From Tetrahymena elliotti 4EA (taxonomy: Eukaryota > Ciliophora > Oligohymenophorea > Hymenostomatida > Tetrahymenidae), in the NCBI GenBank assembly GCA_000231825.2, contig JH720339.1, positions 557,285 through 621,284 of the forward strand: a stretch of 64,000 bases of DNA, in the 5' to 3' direction. The notes beneath the pieces are model-generated. The model had not been told where the DNA came from. It did not search any database and worked only from the letters and a program-made list of their open reading frames with translations. Made by a program: the position numbers and the translations under genes. Shown piece by piece: positions 24,433 to 37,034 of this stretch; position 1 is the stretch's first letter, and each line of letters opens with the position of its first letter.

Positions 24433-25829
24433 GATTTTATCTATATTGCTTGAATTTTCAGTATAAATTAATATTCTTAAATAATTAATAAAGAATGATT
24501 TTTTAAAAGAAATCAAATGACAATACATTAATTCATTCATGCAAACAAGTATAAATAAATACATAAACACATTGATTCTAATTAAATGTACTGATTTAAT
24601 GATTTATAAATGAATAGAAACCAAATATTACTTTGAATTAATTTAATTATTTGTTATTATTCTTCATTCTAATTAAAAAGATCTTTTAAATTAAGTGTTA
24701 TTATTTAAAAAATTTGAAAACACTTCTTCTCAACATATAAATACATTTCATTTATTCCTTCAATCAAATATTAAAAATCATAGAGAAATATCATTCTGTA
24801 ATCATTTTTAAAAAATCATACTTATCTATTTATTTGATATGCTCAACTCCTCTTTATTCTAACTATTCAATTTTTTTTGAATTCTAAATTTTTTGATATC
24901 CTTCTTGAAATCTATCAAAATTCAAAATAGACTTTATTTTAAGACCCTGTTAATCTAATTAATTATTTTAAAAATAAAAATATTTAAAACCATTTAAGTA
25001 ATAATATTTTAACTTTACTAATTAAAGTTACTAAGTATTTATAATACTAAAAAAATTAAAAACAAATTTAGATCTGAATTATTTTTAATTTCCATAAAAA
25101 AATAAAACCATATTAAAGTCGCATTCATTATTGTAAAAAAATATTTTTTGTAATTTTTTTTTCTAATTTAATAATTTTGTAAATATGTCAACATGTTACC
25201 ATTTTGTGTAAATTTGTTTATTTAAATCTAATATGTTTTAATAATTTTTTTCAGCTACATTAAAAGCTAATAAAATAAATGTTTAATTTGCTAAATTAAA
25301 ATTAAAAAAAATAATTTTAATTATGTATTTTAACTTAGTGTACTAGAAACAAAATATTTTTTAAATATCTTAAAATTTTTGAATCTATTTAAATTTATAA
25401 TAGTAAATGCTTTTTAAAATACTTAGATCAATCTAATATGTAATAAAAGAATAAAATTAAGTGAAGTACGTAAATAAATTTAGGGTTAATTAAAATTTAC
25501 CTATTTTCTCATTTATTTTTTTGATTTGAAATAATTTTTATTTTTAAATTTATAAACTAAAATAATTATTTGAACAAAAAAATAAATTACATTTTCGACA
25601 AAGCATATTTAGCATTAAAATTTAATCAGTTAAATATTTTTTGAGAAAAAATTTGTTAAAAAATCTGAAAATTCTCAAGTAAAATTTAGACATCCATATG
25701 ATCTTTGTTATACTTTTAATTCTTTTATACAGAAATTGCATTCATATTTCCTAAAAAGTAATTGTAAATTTATATAAATTGAACTATATATTAAATAAAT
25801 TTTCTTTCAAATTTAGAGTGATAATAAGG
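24433..25829. other. intergenic spacer, divergent
   Basis: AT-rich 1.4 kb between the disordered-protein gene (-) and the MATE gene (+), expected to hold both 5' regions. Nothing else was recognised. Confidence 0.6.
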
Positions 25830-27796
25830 ATGGAAAAATAAGCAGATTTAAACCAAAACTTGATTGAGAACTCTACAAAAAGTTCTGAAATACCTTATAC
25901 TGATTAAGAAAATGCACAAAGAATAAATATTGCAATTAATAATGTGAGTAGCTTTGGAAGTAGCTTAGTAAATAGTAATTAAAATTAAGAAGAGTAAAAT
26001 TAAAAAGATAGTATAAAAAATGATAACGAAGAGCAATAAGATTTGGAACCAGCAAAAAAAGAAAGGTTTGTTTCTTTCAATGTGGATGATGAAATGACAT
26101 GGAAAAATGGTCCTAAGAAAGTATTTGACTTAATCATTTTTTCAATGCAGAATATCATATATAATTCAGGGCTTTTTATTACTTATGTTTGCAATATGTA
26201 TTTTGTGAGATTATAAGACAGTTCTGATTTAATGGCTGGCTTTGGTTTAGCAAGCACATTTTTTGCTGCCTTCGGTTTTGCATCTATATACGCTATGAAT
26301 TATGGTATGCAAGCATTAGGATCTCAAGCTTACGGAGCAGGAAAATATGAACTTGTTGGAGTTATATTCTAAAGAGGACTCTATATTAATACTGTAATTA
26401 ATTTAATTATTTTTTGCTATTTTTTTAGCTTTATAATTTAATTAATAAATAAATAACTTCTACCTATATATTTAGATTCAATCATCTCTTTTAATTTTTT
26501 TTGATTTTTTCATTATTCATTTGGGAAAAAAAATCTTTTAAATAACCTAATCCTTTATTCTTATTAATAGCTTTACTTGATAATAGTCTCTCCTCTTTTC
26601 TTTTTTTTAAGAGATGTACTTCAATTAATTGGAATAGATACTAATATTGAAATATAAACCTACAGTAGACTGTCACTTGTTTTCATATTTTTAATTTGTA
26701 TTGAAAGAAGTTTTAGAACATATTTGAATTGTCAAAGAGAGTACTTTATTCCTACTTACTGTGCTGTTGGAGCTTATGTCTTGCATCCACTTTGGTTGTA
26801 TTTACTTTGCACAAAACTTGATCTTGGACTCAATGGAATAGCTTGGTCTATGGCTATTACAGAAGCATTAACATTCCTCTCAAGTTTCTGCATCTCTACT
26901 ATTCTAAGTAATAAATTCATTTTTATTTTTTTTAAATAAAATTTATTTGAAATTTAGAAAAGTATTAAAAGACATGGAATGGATTCAGTAGACAAGCCTT
27001 TCAAGGATGGTGGGAGTATTTAAAAATTTCAGTATCAGTAGGAGCATCTTCTTATATCGAATGGTTTTCTTTTGAGCTACAAACAGTTATAGTTGGTTTT
27101 TTAAATGATGAAGACTAAATGGCTGCCCATTCTTCATAGGTCTCTTTGATGCTTTTTTACTACATGATAGTAAGATTATAAAACCATTTTTACACACAAA
27201 TTTAATGAATTATTTAAAAATAGCCTATAGCTTTAAATTAGACCATCGGTACTTATCTTGGAAATTCTGTCGGTGCTGGTTAAGTAAGACTATCAAAGAA
27301 TCTTATCAAGCTTACTTATATAAGTATTGTGATCTTAAGTGTTGTCATGATAGGAGTAGGAGCTGGTGTTTAATTCTTGTTTGTTAAGTTGTATTGCACT
27401 AACAGTGATATGGAACACTACTTCAAACTGATAAATAATATTTACATTTACTTTTTTATGTTTGGAGATAACCTTCAAGGTATATCCTAATGTGTGCTAA
27501 GAACTATCGGTTAGGAAAAATGGGCTAATATAATTTTCTTCTCTTGTTTTTTCTTGACTGGAAGTGGATTAAGTGCTGTTTTAGTTCATGTAGCCCATTT
27601 AGGTGCTCCAGGAGCTTGGTGGGCTTATGCAATAAGTTCTTATCTTGCTGTCTTTTTCTTGGTATTCCTCCTTAAAAAAACAAATATACAAAAATGTATT
27701 TTGAAAATCTATGAAAATATAAAAGCTCAAGAGCAAATCGAAACAACAGAAGAAGATGTTAAATTAATTGCTGATGGAGAAGAAAGCTCTTCTTGA
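25830..27796 (+). CDS. MATE-family multidrug/organic cation antiporter
   Basis: Model: join(25830..26393, 26571..26907, 26958..27169, 27224..27796), 561 aa with consistent phases. A polar 90-residue N-terminal tail precedes about 12 membrane helices. MATE features: ALGSQAYGAGKYELVGVIFQRG after helix 2, the P-T-Y-C-A-V-G helix with LDLGLNGIAW, then GWWEYLKISV with Glu/Phe-rich helix 7 (EWFSFELQTVIVGF), TIGTYLGNSVGAGQV, and NLQGISQCVLRTIGQ. The two pseudo-symmetric halves are both present. It would exchange H+ or Na+ for organic cations or toxins at the plasma or a vesicle membrane. Acidic C-terminal tail. In-frame TAA/TAG are frequent. Confidence 0.93.
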
Positions 27797-30700
27797 GAAA
27801 ATTTAGAAAGTTCTTCTTGAGATTTGTTTGACTAAAAATAATATTTTTTTAGCATAAGAAAATTTTTTTTATTTTTGATGAAAAAATGAAATTATTTATT
27901 AGAAAGAAAATTTTAAGAAAAACAAAAAGAGTTTTTTAATCAGTTTTTAACAAAAGTATGTCAAAAAATTTGATAGATTTTGTGAAGAAAATTTAAGGAA
28001 ATATTTGAATGTAGTAGATTTTTATTTTTTAATTCTTGTAAAAGAACTATGGATTCAAAATAATCTATTTGAAAAAATTGTTGATATTTACATTTTATTT
28101 CAGTTTTAAGATTATTTTATGAAATTCTTTATTGGCTTATTTTTATCTCACCAGCTTTTCTGAGGCAAATCTATGAGTAGTTTAGTTTTTAGGAGAGAAA
28201 AGACTAAATTATTCTTTTCTTTATACTTTCGGAATTATAAAAATCTTTAAGTTTAATTTTAAATTGAACCAGCTTGTTAATTTGAAAATAAATTTGATCT
28301 TTTTCATGAAATCACACATTGAAAGTAAATTAATTTGACTAGGTCATTTGGGAGTAAATTAAAATCTCTCTAGAAGCAATTACATTTTTTAAATGTTCTA
28401 GCCAAAAAGCTATTTTGTAAAATAATTTGGTTTTTCACATAAAATAATCCATTAAAAGTAAAGCAATGTCATTCTCTTTAATTCAAAACTGCTTAAGTTT
28501 CAGTTTCCTTTTTAAATTTCAAGATACTTTTTTAAATTTTTAAGTAAATGTAAGTTTTCAGATAACTTTTGATAAAAACAAGAAAGTACATACATTAAGA
28601 TTTAATAAGCTTTAACTTTTACTGTAATCATGGCTAATTATTAATTAATTGTTAAAAAATTTACAGTTGATTTGAATAAAAGATTTGCCTTTCTTTGATT
28701 ATTATTAACATCTAAGACACAAACAATTTAAGAAAAAAAAAGCTTTTATATTATTAAAATATAAAAAGCTAAATTAATAATACACACATGAATCAATTTA
28801 TTAACCACATTTGAGAAATAAGGAATGTAAGGATGGGTTCCTTAATTTTTAAATATCTTATTTTAGATACTTATTTGAGGTGCTATAAAAGCAAATTTCA
28901 AAGACAAAATTTAAAATATGTAATCTAATTGAAAGAATTAATCAATAGAAAAAATTTATTTATGGAAATTTTTGAGAGGATAATTTGTACTTTAAAATCA
29001 GCCTTTAATTTTATGTAAGCAACTATAATAATGAAGGAAAACCAAATTTAATCTAGAAAAAAATGATAAATTCTTCTTCTTTATTTGGATTACAAATTAA
29101 ATAAAACTTTTCTAAGTTTTTTGTTTTTTACCTTTTAATTTGAGTGGATGATTTATTGAAAGATACTTAAAAAAAGAATAAAACTAAGTTAAAGAAAAGT
29201 TATTTATTCGTAATAAATACCCATCAATATTTGAAAATTAAAAAGAAAATTTTTTCCGAATGGATATATAATTAAAAAGAGTATAGAAACATTTTGTGAT
29301 AAATATTTTCCATAATGATGACTGAAATATTTTCTATTTTTAAATTTCTTTCTCTTTTAAACTTAAAATGAATTAAATATCAAAAATAGACAATAAAATT
29401 TTTATTAATGATCCATTATTAAAATTTTATACTAAAAATCTATTGATAAAGATTAGCCTTTTTGAGCAAAATTTGTTACTTATGTAGGCTAGTATTTTAT
29501 TTTATCTAGTTTTTACTAAATATCAATGGCAAATACTAAATATTTAAAAATGTAATAATTTGTAAGCTAATAGTGAATTCAGTCTTAACTTTATTCGAGT
29601 CTTTCTTTTAGTAAAAACTGTTAAAAATATTATTAATCACAAATGATAGAAAGAGAAAAAAGTTTACATTTATTAATTAAAATACTAATGAAAGTTAGTT
29701 TTTAAGAGATGATGAAATGAGAGAGAATACCTTTAGCTCAGAAACATATCAAAAAAAGAGTAAACAAATACTTAATTACTTTGTTTGAAATTTGTTAAAA
29801 ATATGAGGATGAGCACTTAATTAAAAAAAGTAACATAATACGCACTATCTTGTTGTTGTATATTAATTTTTACCCTTACTATTTCAAAAACTGATCTGAA
29901 AATGAGTTCCTTTCTTTTCATTTTCAATATTATTTCTTGAGGTAATAATTTATTTCTTTGACTGCTTTTACAAATAAAAGCTATTTAGATTGCGGTATTT
30001 AGTAATATTTTTATTTTGAAATTAATAATTGAGGTAAAGACTATTCTTTTATAAAATAGTATTTTAATATCTATCATAATAATTAATTTACAATTTTTTT
30101 CAATTTCCATCTAAAATTAGTATGCAACTTGAACCTCCTTACTACATTAAATAATACAAATTACAATTACTATTAGATGAAATATGTGGTTTTTTGTTAT
30201 TCTTTTATTTTAGATTATTTTATATTAATTTCCTCTTTGACTCATCATCGGTAATAAATTTGATTGTCTTACAATAAAATTTTTTCTTGTATAAATTTTG
30301 TATAAATTGTAAAGGGAATTTAATAAAAATTTTTAGGAAATCGATGTTGGCATTTCTTTCTAATCATGATCAAAATTTTGGAGAAATCAATAATAATATT
30401 CTTTTGATGATAGTAATAAAAATTTGATTGCATGATCAAATAAAAAAATAAGAATGTAATAAATTTTTTATCTCATTTTTCTATTTTTCCAAAATTGATG
30501 TTGGAATGTTGTGCTGTTATCCTGAAAATAGCAATTATTGATATATCTAGAATAATTATTTATGTTCCTTTAAATATATATATTTATTATCAGTAAATTA
30601 GTTAGTCTGTTGTCATACTTTTGATAAATTATAAATGTTTATTTATTAAAAAACCCCCCCTATCATAATAGATCCTTGATCCTAAACGAAAAGGAGTTTA

Positions 30701-30926
30701 ACTTACTTTAATTATCTGAACTATTCTTATATAAATTAATGATATTTTTAAATGCTATCCAGAATTATTGTTTGCTCTAATTTCTAAATAGAAAGAATTT
30801 ATTTTTTAAAAAAATTTAACTAAATTATTCACATATAAATAATTTTTAACAAAAGTAGTCTGTAAAGCATAAATCAGAAATAAAATAACAAAAAACAAAA
30901 CTACATACCATTAATGTAAAGGGGAA
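27797..30926. other. long AT-rich intergenic region
   Basis: 3.1 kb with no conserved frame on either strand. A C7 run follows an A run near 30650. The first 24 nt contain an imperfect copy of the MATE gene's last 16 bases (27805-27820). No RNA gene was recognised. Confidence 0.6.
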
Positions 30927-32519
30927 ATGGAACAACCTTTATTACCTTAAAAGAGCTTTGAGAAAAACAAAATGCTCATTTTCTTCATTATTATCTATGG
31001 CGTCACCTCTCAATGCATGAACTTAAGTATCCTTGGGCCTTTCTTCCCTTTGTAAGCTCAATAATATGAGATCCCAGAACTTATGGTTGGACTCATTTTT
31101 AGCGGCTTCCCTCTTGGAGCTATTATTTGCACTTTATTTATCCGTAAATGGATGAACATGAACCGTAAACTTTTTATGTGTAGCGGAGTTATTTTCTATG
31201 TTGTTGGAATGGTGGGATTTGCATCTGCCTTTTACTATGAAGATAAGCTATTCATCATCGTTAGCTCTATCTTTTGTCGATTTTTAATGGGAATAGGTAT
31301 GAGTATGTATGATACCCCCTCTCTTTCCTTTATTCCTTTGCTATTTAAAAACAAAATAGACAGAAAGTTAAGCATAATCGAAGGAATGTAAAATATTGGA
31401 TATATGTTGGGACCCCTTATTGGAACTGTTTTGTACAACCTAGGAGATTTCTAAACTCCATTCTACACACTAGCTGGCATTTAGGCTGTTACTCTTCCAT
31501 TGATTATAATGCTATTTCCCGAATAATCTGAATTAACTGAATACATCAACAGTAGTATTTTGCTTACGTAACAAGCTTTGAAAAATAGATCTACTATGGA
31601 TACAGAAATATAATAGAGTATATGCTCTGAAGGAGAGGGTGAATAATAGAACAGATATTTTAATGACAGTTTGCTCAATGATTCAAATTTCAGTAGTTCT
31701 GCTTCTTAAAGCAACTTGAGAGTGATACTAGATAAGGTGTCATATATTTACTCTATCTCTTATTTTAAAGTCTTTTTGATCGCAGTTATGATATTTTTAA
31801 CAGCCAGTGGATTCTTGTTCTTAGATTCAGCTTATGCACCTTTTCTTGAAAATTCATATGACCTTTCATAAGATACAATCAATTACATATTCGTTGGTTC
31901 TTATTCTTGCTCCACTATTTCAGCACTTATTGTCTCTTTCTTTACACATTCAAAGCCTACAAACTTGAAAATTATGTTCTCAGGTTTCTTTATTGGTTTT
32001 TTGAGCTATTTCTTTATTGGACCTGCAGAGTTTCTCAATATTCAAAACAACCTAGTTGTGACTATCTTCTTTAGATATGTCATTGCTTGCTGCTAATCTA
32101 TCGTTTACATACCAGCAATCAAGGAGTTTTATTTTACCATTTCATCTATTTACATGAATAAAGTTGATGATGACTAAACTATAAGTAATGTCTCAAGTAC
32201 ACTTTATATTATTTTTATGCAATTAGGAGAGTTTGTTGGCCCTATAGCTGGATAAGCTCTTGTAGAATCTTTCAATTTTGAGATGGCCTCCTCATACATT
32301 GCAATATTCGGAATGGTTGGATTAGCTTTTGTCTATCTTTTCAAAAACCTCTTCAAGTAATTTGAATTTAAAGAAAAACATTTTGAATTCTTCTAAGCTA
32401 AGCAAAAAATTGCTTTACTCAATAATTCTTCAATTTTAGATACTACTGAAAATGCTGAGTATAGTATTGATAGCGATCAAAAGAAATATATTAATGGCAA
32501 AGAATATGCAAAAATGTGA
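30927..32519 (+). CDS. MFS transporter, SLC18/SV2-like type
   Basis: Intronless frame of 530 aa. Starts MEQPLLPQKSFEKNKM, ends TGA. Twelve hydrophobic segments in two halves: helix 1 near residues 16-36 (IFFIIIYGVTSQCMNLSIL), the helix 2-3 loop GFPLGAI..IRKWMNMNRK in the place of the MFS G-x3-D-R-x-G-R/K signature but degenerate, helix 5 with IGYMLGPLIGTVLYN (the G-x3-G-P-x3-G antiporter-type motif), a polar central loop about 205-270 rich in Ser/Asn/Gln, and a second GPIAGQAL motif in helix 11. This arrangement resembles drug:H+ antiporters of the vesicular amine/SLC18 type. The substrate cannot be inferred. Codon use has many C-ending codons, suggesting good expression. Confidence 0.9.
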
Positions 32520-33403
32520 AAAAAGTTATATAAATAAAAAATCAAACTTTAGAACTTTATCTGTTTTTTATATCTAATCTAATATAAAATATTTTACATG
32601 TAATAAATTTTCTAATCCCAAAAAAATTAATTATTTTAATTAATGTTTGTTTACTGCGTATTTTTACCATTTTTTAATTTATTTATTTATTTCCTTATTT
32701 TGTTATCTAAATTTCTAAAAAAAACGGACATTCAATCAAAAAGCTTTTCAGTAAAAAATTATTACTGTTTTATCACCACTTTATAAATTAAAATTTAAAC
32801 TTAATTTTTAATTTAATGAAATAGAAAAAAAGTTTACAAAATTAATTTTTTGGGTTGAACAAAAAATTGTAAATTTTAATTTTTGAAATGCGTTACGATT
32901 AATAAATAAAATATTTTTTTCATTTTTTGAAATGGTTTAAGATTCATTATTTAAAATAAATAAATTTTATATTTTTTGAAATACAATTAATCAAATATTT
33001 TTTAAATGTTTTGAAAAGATTTATTTTTTTATTAAAAATAAATTGATTCTGATGATTTTTTTTTCAGTTTAAAAATTTTTTAAAAAGATTTGCTGATTGA
33101 AAGCAAATAATTTTATTTTGAAACAAATCAGTTTTAATATTAACTTTTAAAAATATAAGCTTACATGTTGATAAGGATGAATTTTGTTTTCTTTCTTAAA
33201 TAATAATTTAAGAAAAAAAAAGAAAGTAATTCAATTTTAGATACTTATATTATATTATTTGTGATTTAAAGAAGATAACAACTTATTTGTGTGGTTAAAA
33301 GAAATTTGGAGATTCGATTACTAAAATACTTATTTGGTATTTATTTAGACTTTTTTATTTTGCATTAATTAATTGTTGTCTTGTGTTTAGAAAGGCAAGA
33401 TAA
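32520..33403. other. intergenic spacer
   Basis: AT-rich; no coding frame or RNA gene was recognised between the MFS and RING-CH genes, which share direction. Confidence 0.6.
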
Positions 33404-35478
33404 ATGATACAAAACGATTTAATAAATAGTGCTCCATAAAATACAAATGTGATTCGTATTAGCTCTTCAAACCATTAAATAGCAAACAGAGATAGTAATT
33501 CTTCTTAAAGTAGTAGATTAGATCGTAAGAATAGATTTAATGTACCTATTGATTAAGCCTATTAATAATCTCTTTAATCAAGTAGCCTAAACAGTAAAAT
33601 TTAAATCCAAAACTCAAGGATAAGTTAATCAAGCTAGAACAGTAATATAAATTTAAAAGAAGAGAAAAAACATTCTAAAAATGAACTGTACATTAAAGAA
33701 GATGTAGCGAATGAAGCAAGTAGCATTTGCAATTCGGTATATAGTAAAAAAGAAGATTAAAAACAAAGTTAAGAAAATAATAATCCTAATAAAACTAAGA
33801 TATTATATGGTAATCAAGTCATATAAGTGAGATAAAGCTAATAAGATATAGTAGAACAAATGAATAACTCAATGCAATCTTTTCATTCTAGAAAAAGTAA
33901 GGATTTGAATGTTTACTCTGCCTAAGATAATAAAATGCTCATTTTAGAGGTCAAAAACCCAGAAAATATAGATAAATTAAGATTAAAATTAGAATAAGAT
34001 GAAAAAAATTAAATTAATCATAATAACATAAATTAGAGTTCAATAAATGTTGAAAATAAATAAAAAGAGCACACAAAATAAAAAAATGATGAAATTAGTG
34101 TTAAGAAGGAGACAAATAATGTTTTATCATGCAAAATATGTTTAGAAGAAGGAGATTCTGAGAAGTAAGGCAAACTTTTCACTCCTTGCTAGTGTACAGG
34201 TACCTGTAAATGGATTCATGAAGAATGTTTAAAAGAATGGATTATTTCGAGATATGTACACTTAAAATCTAGTAACAATCCAAGAGATTTTCTTAAAGCC
34301 GAATGTGAAATATGCAAATATAAATATAACATGAAATTTCAAACCTAATAAAAATTTTATAAAAGCAACCTATGCACTCCTAATGGGAAAAAAAATTTTG
34401 TTACTTGCCTTTGTTCATTGCTGTGTATTTTAGCTTATATAGTATGCATGCTCTTCTTCTTAGTCATCAAGTAAAAAATTTTCTAAAATTGGATCAATTT
34501 ATTTTATCATTCAAGATAACATTTTTTTTGGAAAATTTTTCTCTATTAATATAAATTGATTTTAATCATTCAAAATAACCTATTTTATAATAATAATAAT
34601 TAAATTTATGTTTTTATTTAATTTTTAAATTGTATTTCTTATAAATAAATAGTAATAGTGGTAGTGATAGTAGCAACAATTCAAAAAATTAGAATAATAA
34701 TAATTAAAACTAAAACAATTAAAATAATAGTAATACAAAACAATCTAATTCCAGTAGCAGTGTACAATCTTATGAGTATGCTCTTATTATTGTTTGTTCA
34801 CTGCTTATTTTACTCTCTTTAATAGTATGTTTAGTAAGTGCTCGTTAAGCTTTTTTCAGAAGGAGTATAAGCAAATGGATAATATATAAATATGATCCTG
34901 CTTTAAATAAAGTATAAAATAAGAAATAGAAAAAAAGTAAACAATAAGGCCAAGATTTTAATAGTAATTTATAAAATCAGGAATAAAACCATCCTTCTAA
35001 TAGTAATGAAAATTTAAGATTTTACTATAATGGGTAGGTTTTTAATACAAGCTTAAGAAATAATAATATTCCTATACAGTAGCAAAGATATCATGTTACA
35101 AGATCCAATAATCCTAATAGAAATAATTCTTTGAGGAGGGAAATATCTACATAAGATTAAAGTAGCTAATTATTTAATATAAGAAATAGTGATTTAGTTG
35201 CTAGATAAAATCCTTAAAATCTAATAATCATATAGAATTAAAATGGTGCATAAAGTAATATTTAAAATATGGAAAATGATGAATCTTTGTCACAGCAAAT
35301 CAGTGGAAGATAAATATAAAATAATGAAATAATTAGAGTTGATAATAATAGAAATAATATCAATATAAATGATGAGAGCTTTGAGTATTTTAACAACTCT
35401 TAAGATATGGTAGTATATTAATTTAATAATGATAATATGTAAAGATAATCTAATTTTAACCCTGCAGATAATTATTGA
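33404..35478 (+). CDS. membrane RING-CH (MARCH-type) E3 ubiquitin ligase
   Basis: Model: join(33404..34470, 34653..35478), 630 aa. Residues 1-240 are Gln/Ser/Asn-rich. A RING-CH finger starts at C243: CKICLEEGDS, then TPCQCTGTCKWIHEEC and AECEICKY, giving C-x2-C...C-x-C-x7-H-x2-C...C-x2-C. The Cys in fourth place and the W before I-H are diagnostic of RING-CH rather than a PHD finger. A hydrophobic helix follows (VTCLCSLLCILAYIVCMLFFLVI), then an Asn/Ser-rich loop, a second helix (ALIIVCSLLILLSLIVCLVSA) and a long cytosolic Asn/Gln-rich tail. MARCH proteins ubiquitinate membrane cargo through E2 recruitment, usually with two helices as here. The intron (182 nt) lies right after the first helix. 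Confidence 0.92.
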
Positions 35479-37034
35479 GTTTCAATAAAAATATTAAGAT
35501 CCAACAAAATATTAAAAGAAGAAATAATAATTAACTACTAAAACTCTTTCTACTTTTCTTTTAAAAAAATTATTTATATATCTAAATAAAAAATAGTCAC
35601 ATTTTTAATTAAATTAACTTTATTATTAATCAATTATTATCCTTAATATTTATTATCATTTACTCTATTCAAATTTGTAACATAAATATTCAACATAAAA
35701 CAATTTGATGGTTAGCTATTTAATTAGAGCTTTATTTACATAAAGAAATCATCCTACCGATAAACACTATTATTTGATATGGATTAATTTGATTATCTGA
35801 ATAAATTTATCATTTCTAAAAACATTTGATCAAGTAGTGAAAGATTATTTTCTATAATTAAGAAAAGTTTTAATGAGAAAATTCCATACCATTTTTATTA
35901 TCATAAACTTTTTATTTGTTGGATTATTATGGATCCTTTCTGTTTAAGATATATAATCATTCATATTTGGTTATTATGGAAATTATTTTCGTGGTAAAAG
36001 CTAAGATCAGAAGTATCTTTTTTAGTAATTATTTATAGTAGTTGTTCAAAAGCAAAATTTGATAATTGATAAAAGTTTTTTATTAAAAATAAGACTGAAT
36101 TTTAAATAAAATAGTTAATTTATTTTTGTAATATTTAGAAAAAAGTAAAATTTATTTAATTTTATCTCCTTAATCTTTTAGAATTAAAATTGAATATTTA
36201 ATCCAGTGATAATTGTCAATTCAATTAGTTATTTTTAAATTTTTGATAACATTTAATGGAGTAAATCTTTAAATAATTTTTTATAAAATTAGATTGAGAG
36301 ATAGTAAGTAATCTAAAAGTAATAATAAAAATAAATTTATTGATAAAAAACTATTAATATGTATGTATATATTGATGACAAAAGAATCTAATCTTTTATT
36401 ATTTTTAAAGAAAAAATCTTTTACATTTTTATGAATTACTTTGTTTACTTCTTATTATTTGATTATATTTTAGTTTATAAAATTCTGAATATTAGGTAAA
36501 TTAAGAAAAGTAGATTTAATAAAGATACTAACTGGTTAAATACACTTAGAATATTTTTTTTAAAGGTAATAAAAGTAAAATAAAATTGTATAAACCATAC
36601 AAAGCTAAGAAATGTGCAAATTATTATTAATTTCATTATCAGTTCAGTATATAAGTTAGTGTTAGGTAATTACATTTGCTAATTGCTTATGTTTATCATA
36701 ATCATAAGTTGGTTCTATTTTTCAATAGAAACTATACTAGAAGGCAAAAAAAAAATTAACAATTTTCTTTTTGATTAGTTTATGAAATAAGTAAAGTTTT
36801 TAGTTTAAAGATTATTAAGCCATAAAGTAAAAAAAAACAAAAAAAGATAATTAAAAAATTTTCATTCTATTTGATTGATCTGAACATAAATAGAGGAAGA
36901 AGTAACGAATATATAGATAGATAGGTTAATTAAGCAACATAAAAAAACTAAATTTAGCAGAAAAATATATTTTAAGTCTAAGTTACTTAAGCAACTGAGC
37001 TGATTGGTGAGCTTTTACACATAAAATTTCTAAA
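35479..37034. other. intergenic spacer
   Basis: AT-rich 1.5 kb, no supported gene. Spacer between two plus-strand genes. Confidence 0.6.

Noticed and set aside
30649..30660. C run as a telomere remnant
   Set aside because: It is a single C7 after A bases, not a CCCCAA repeat.
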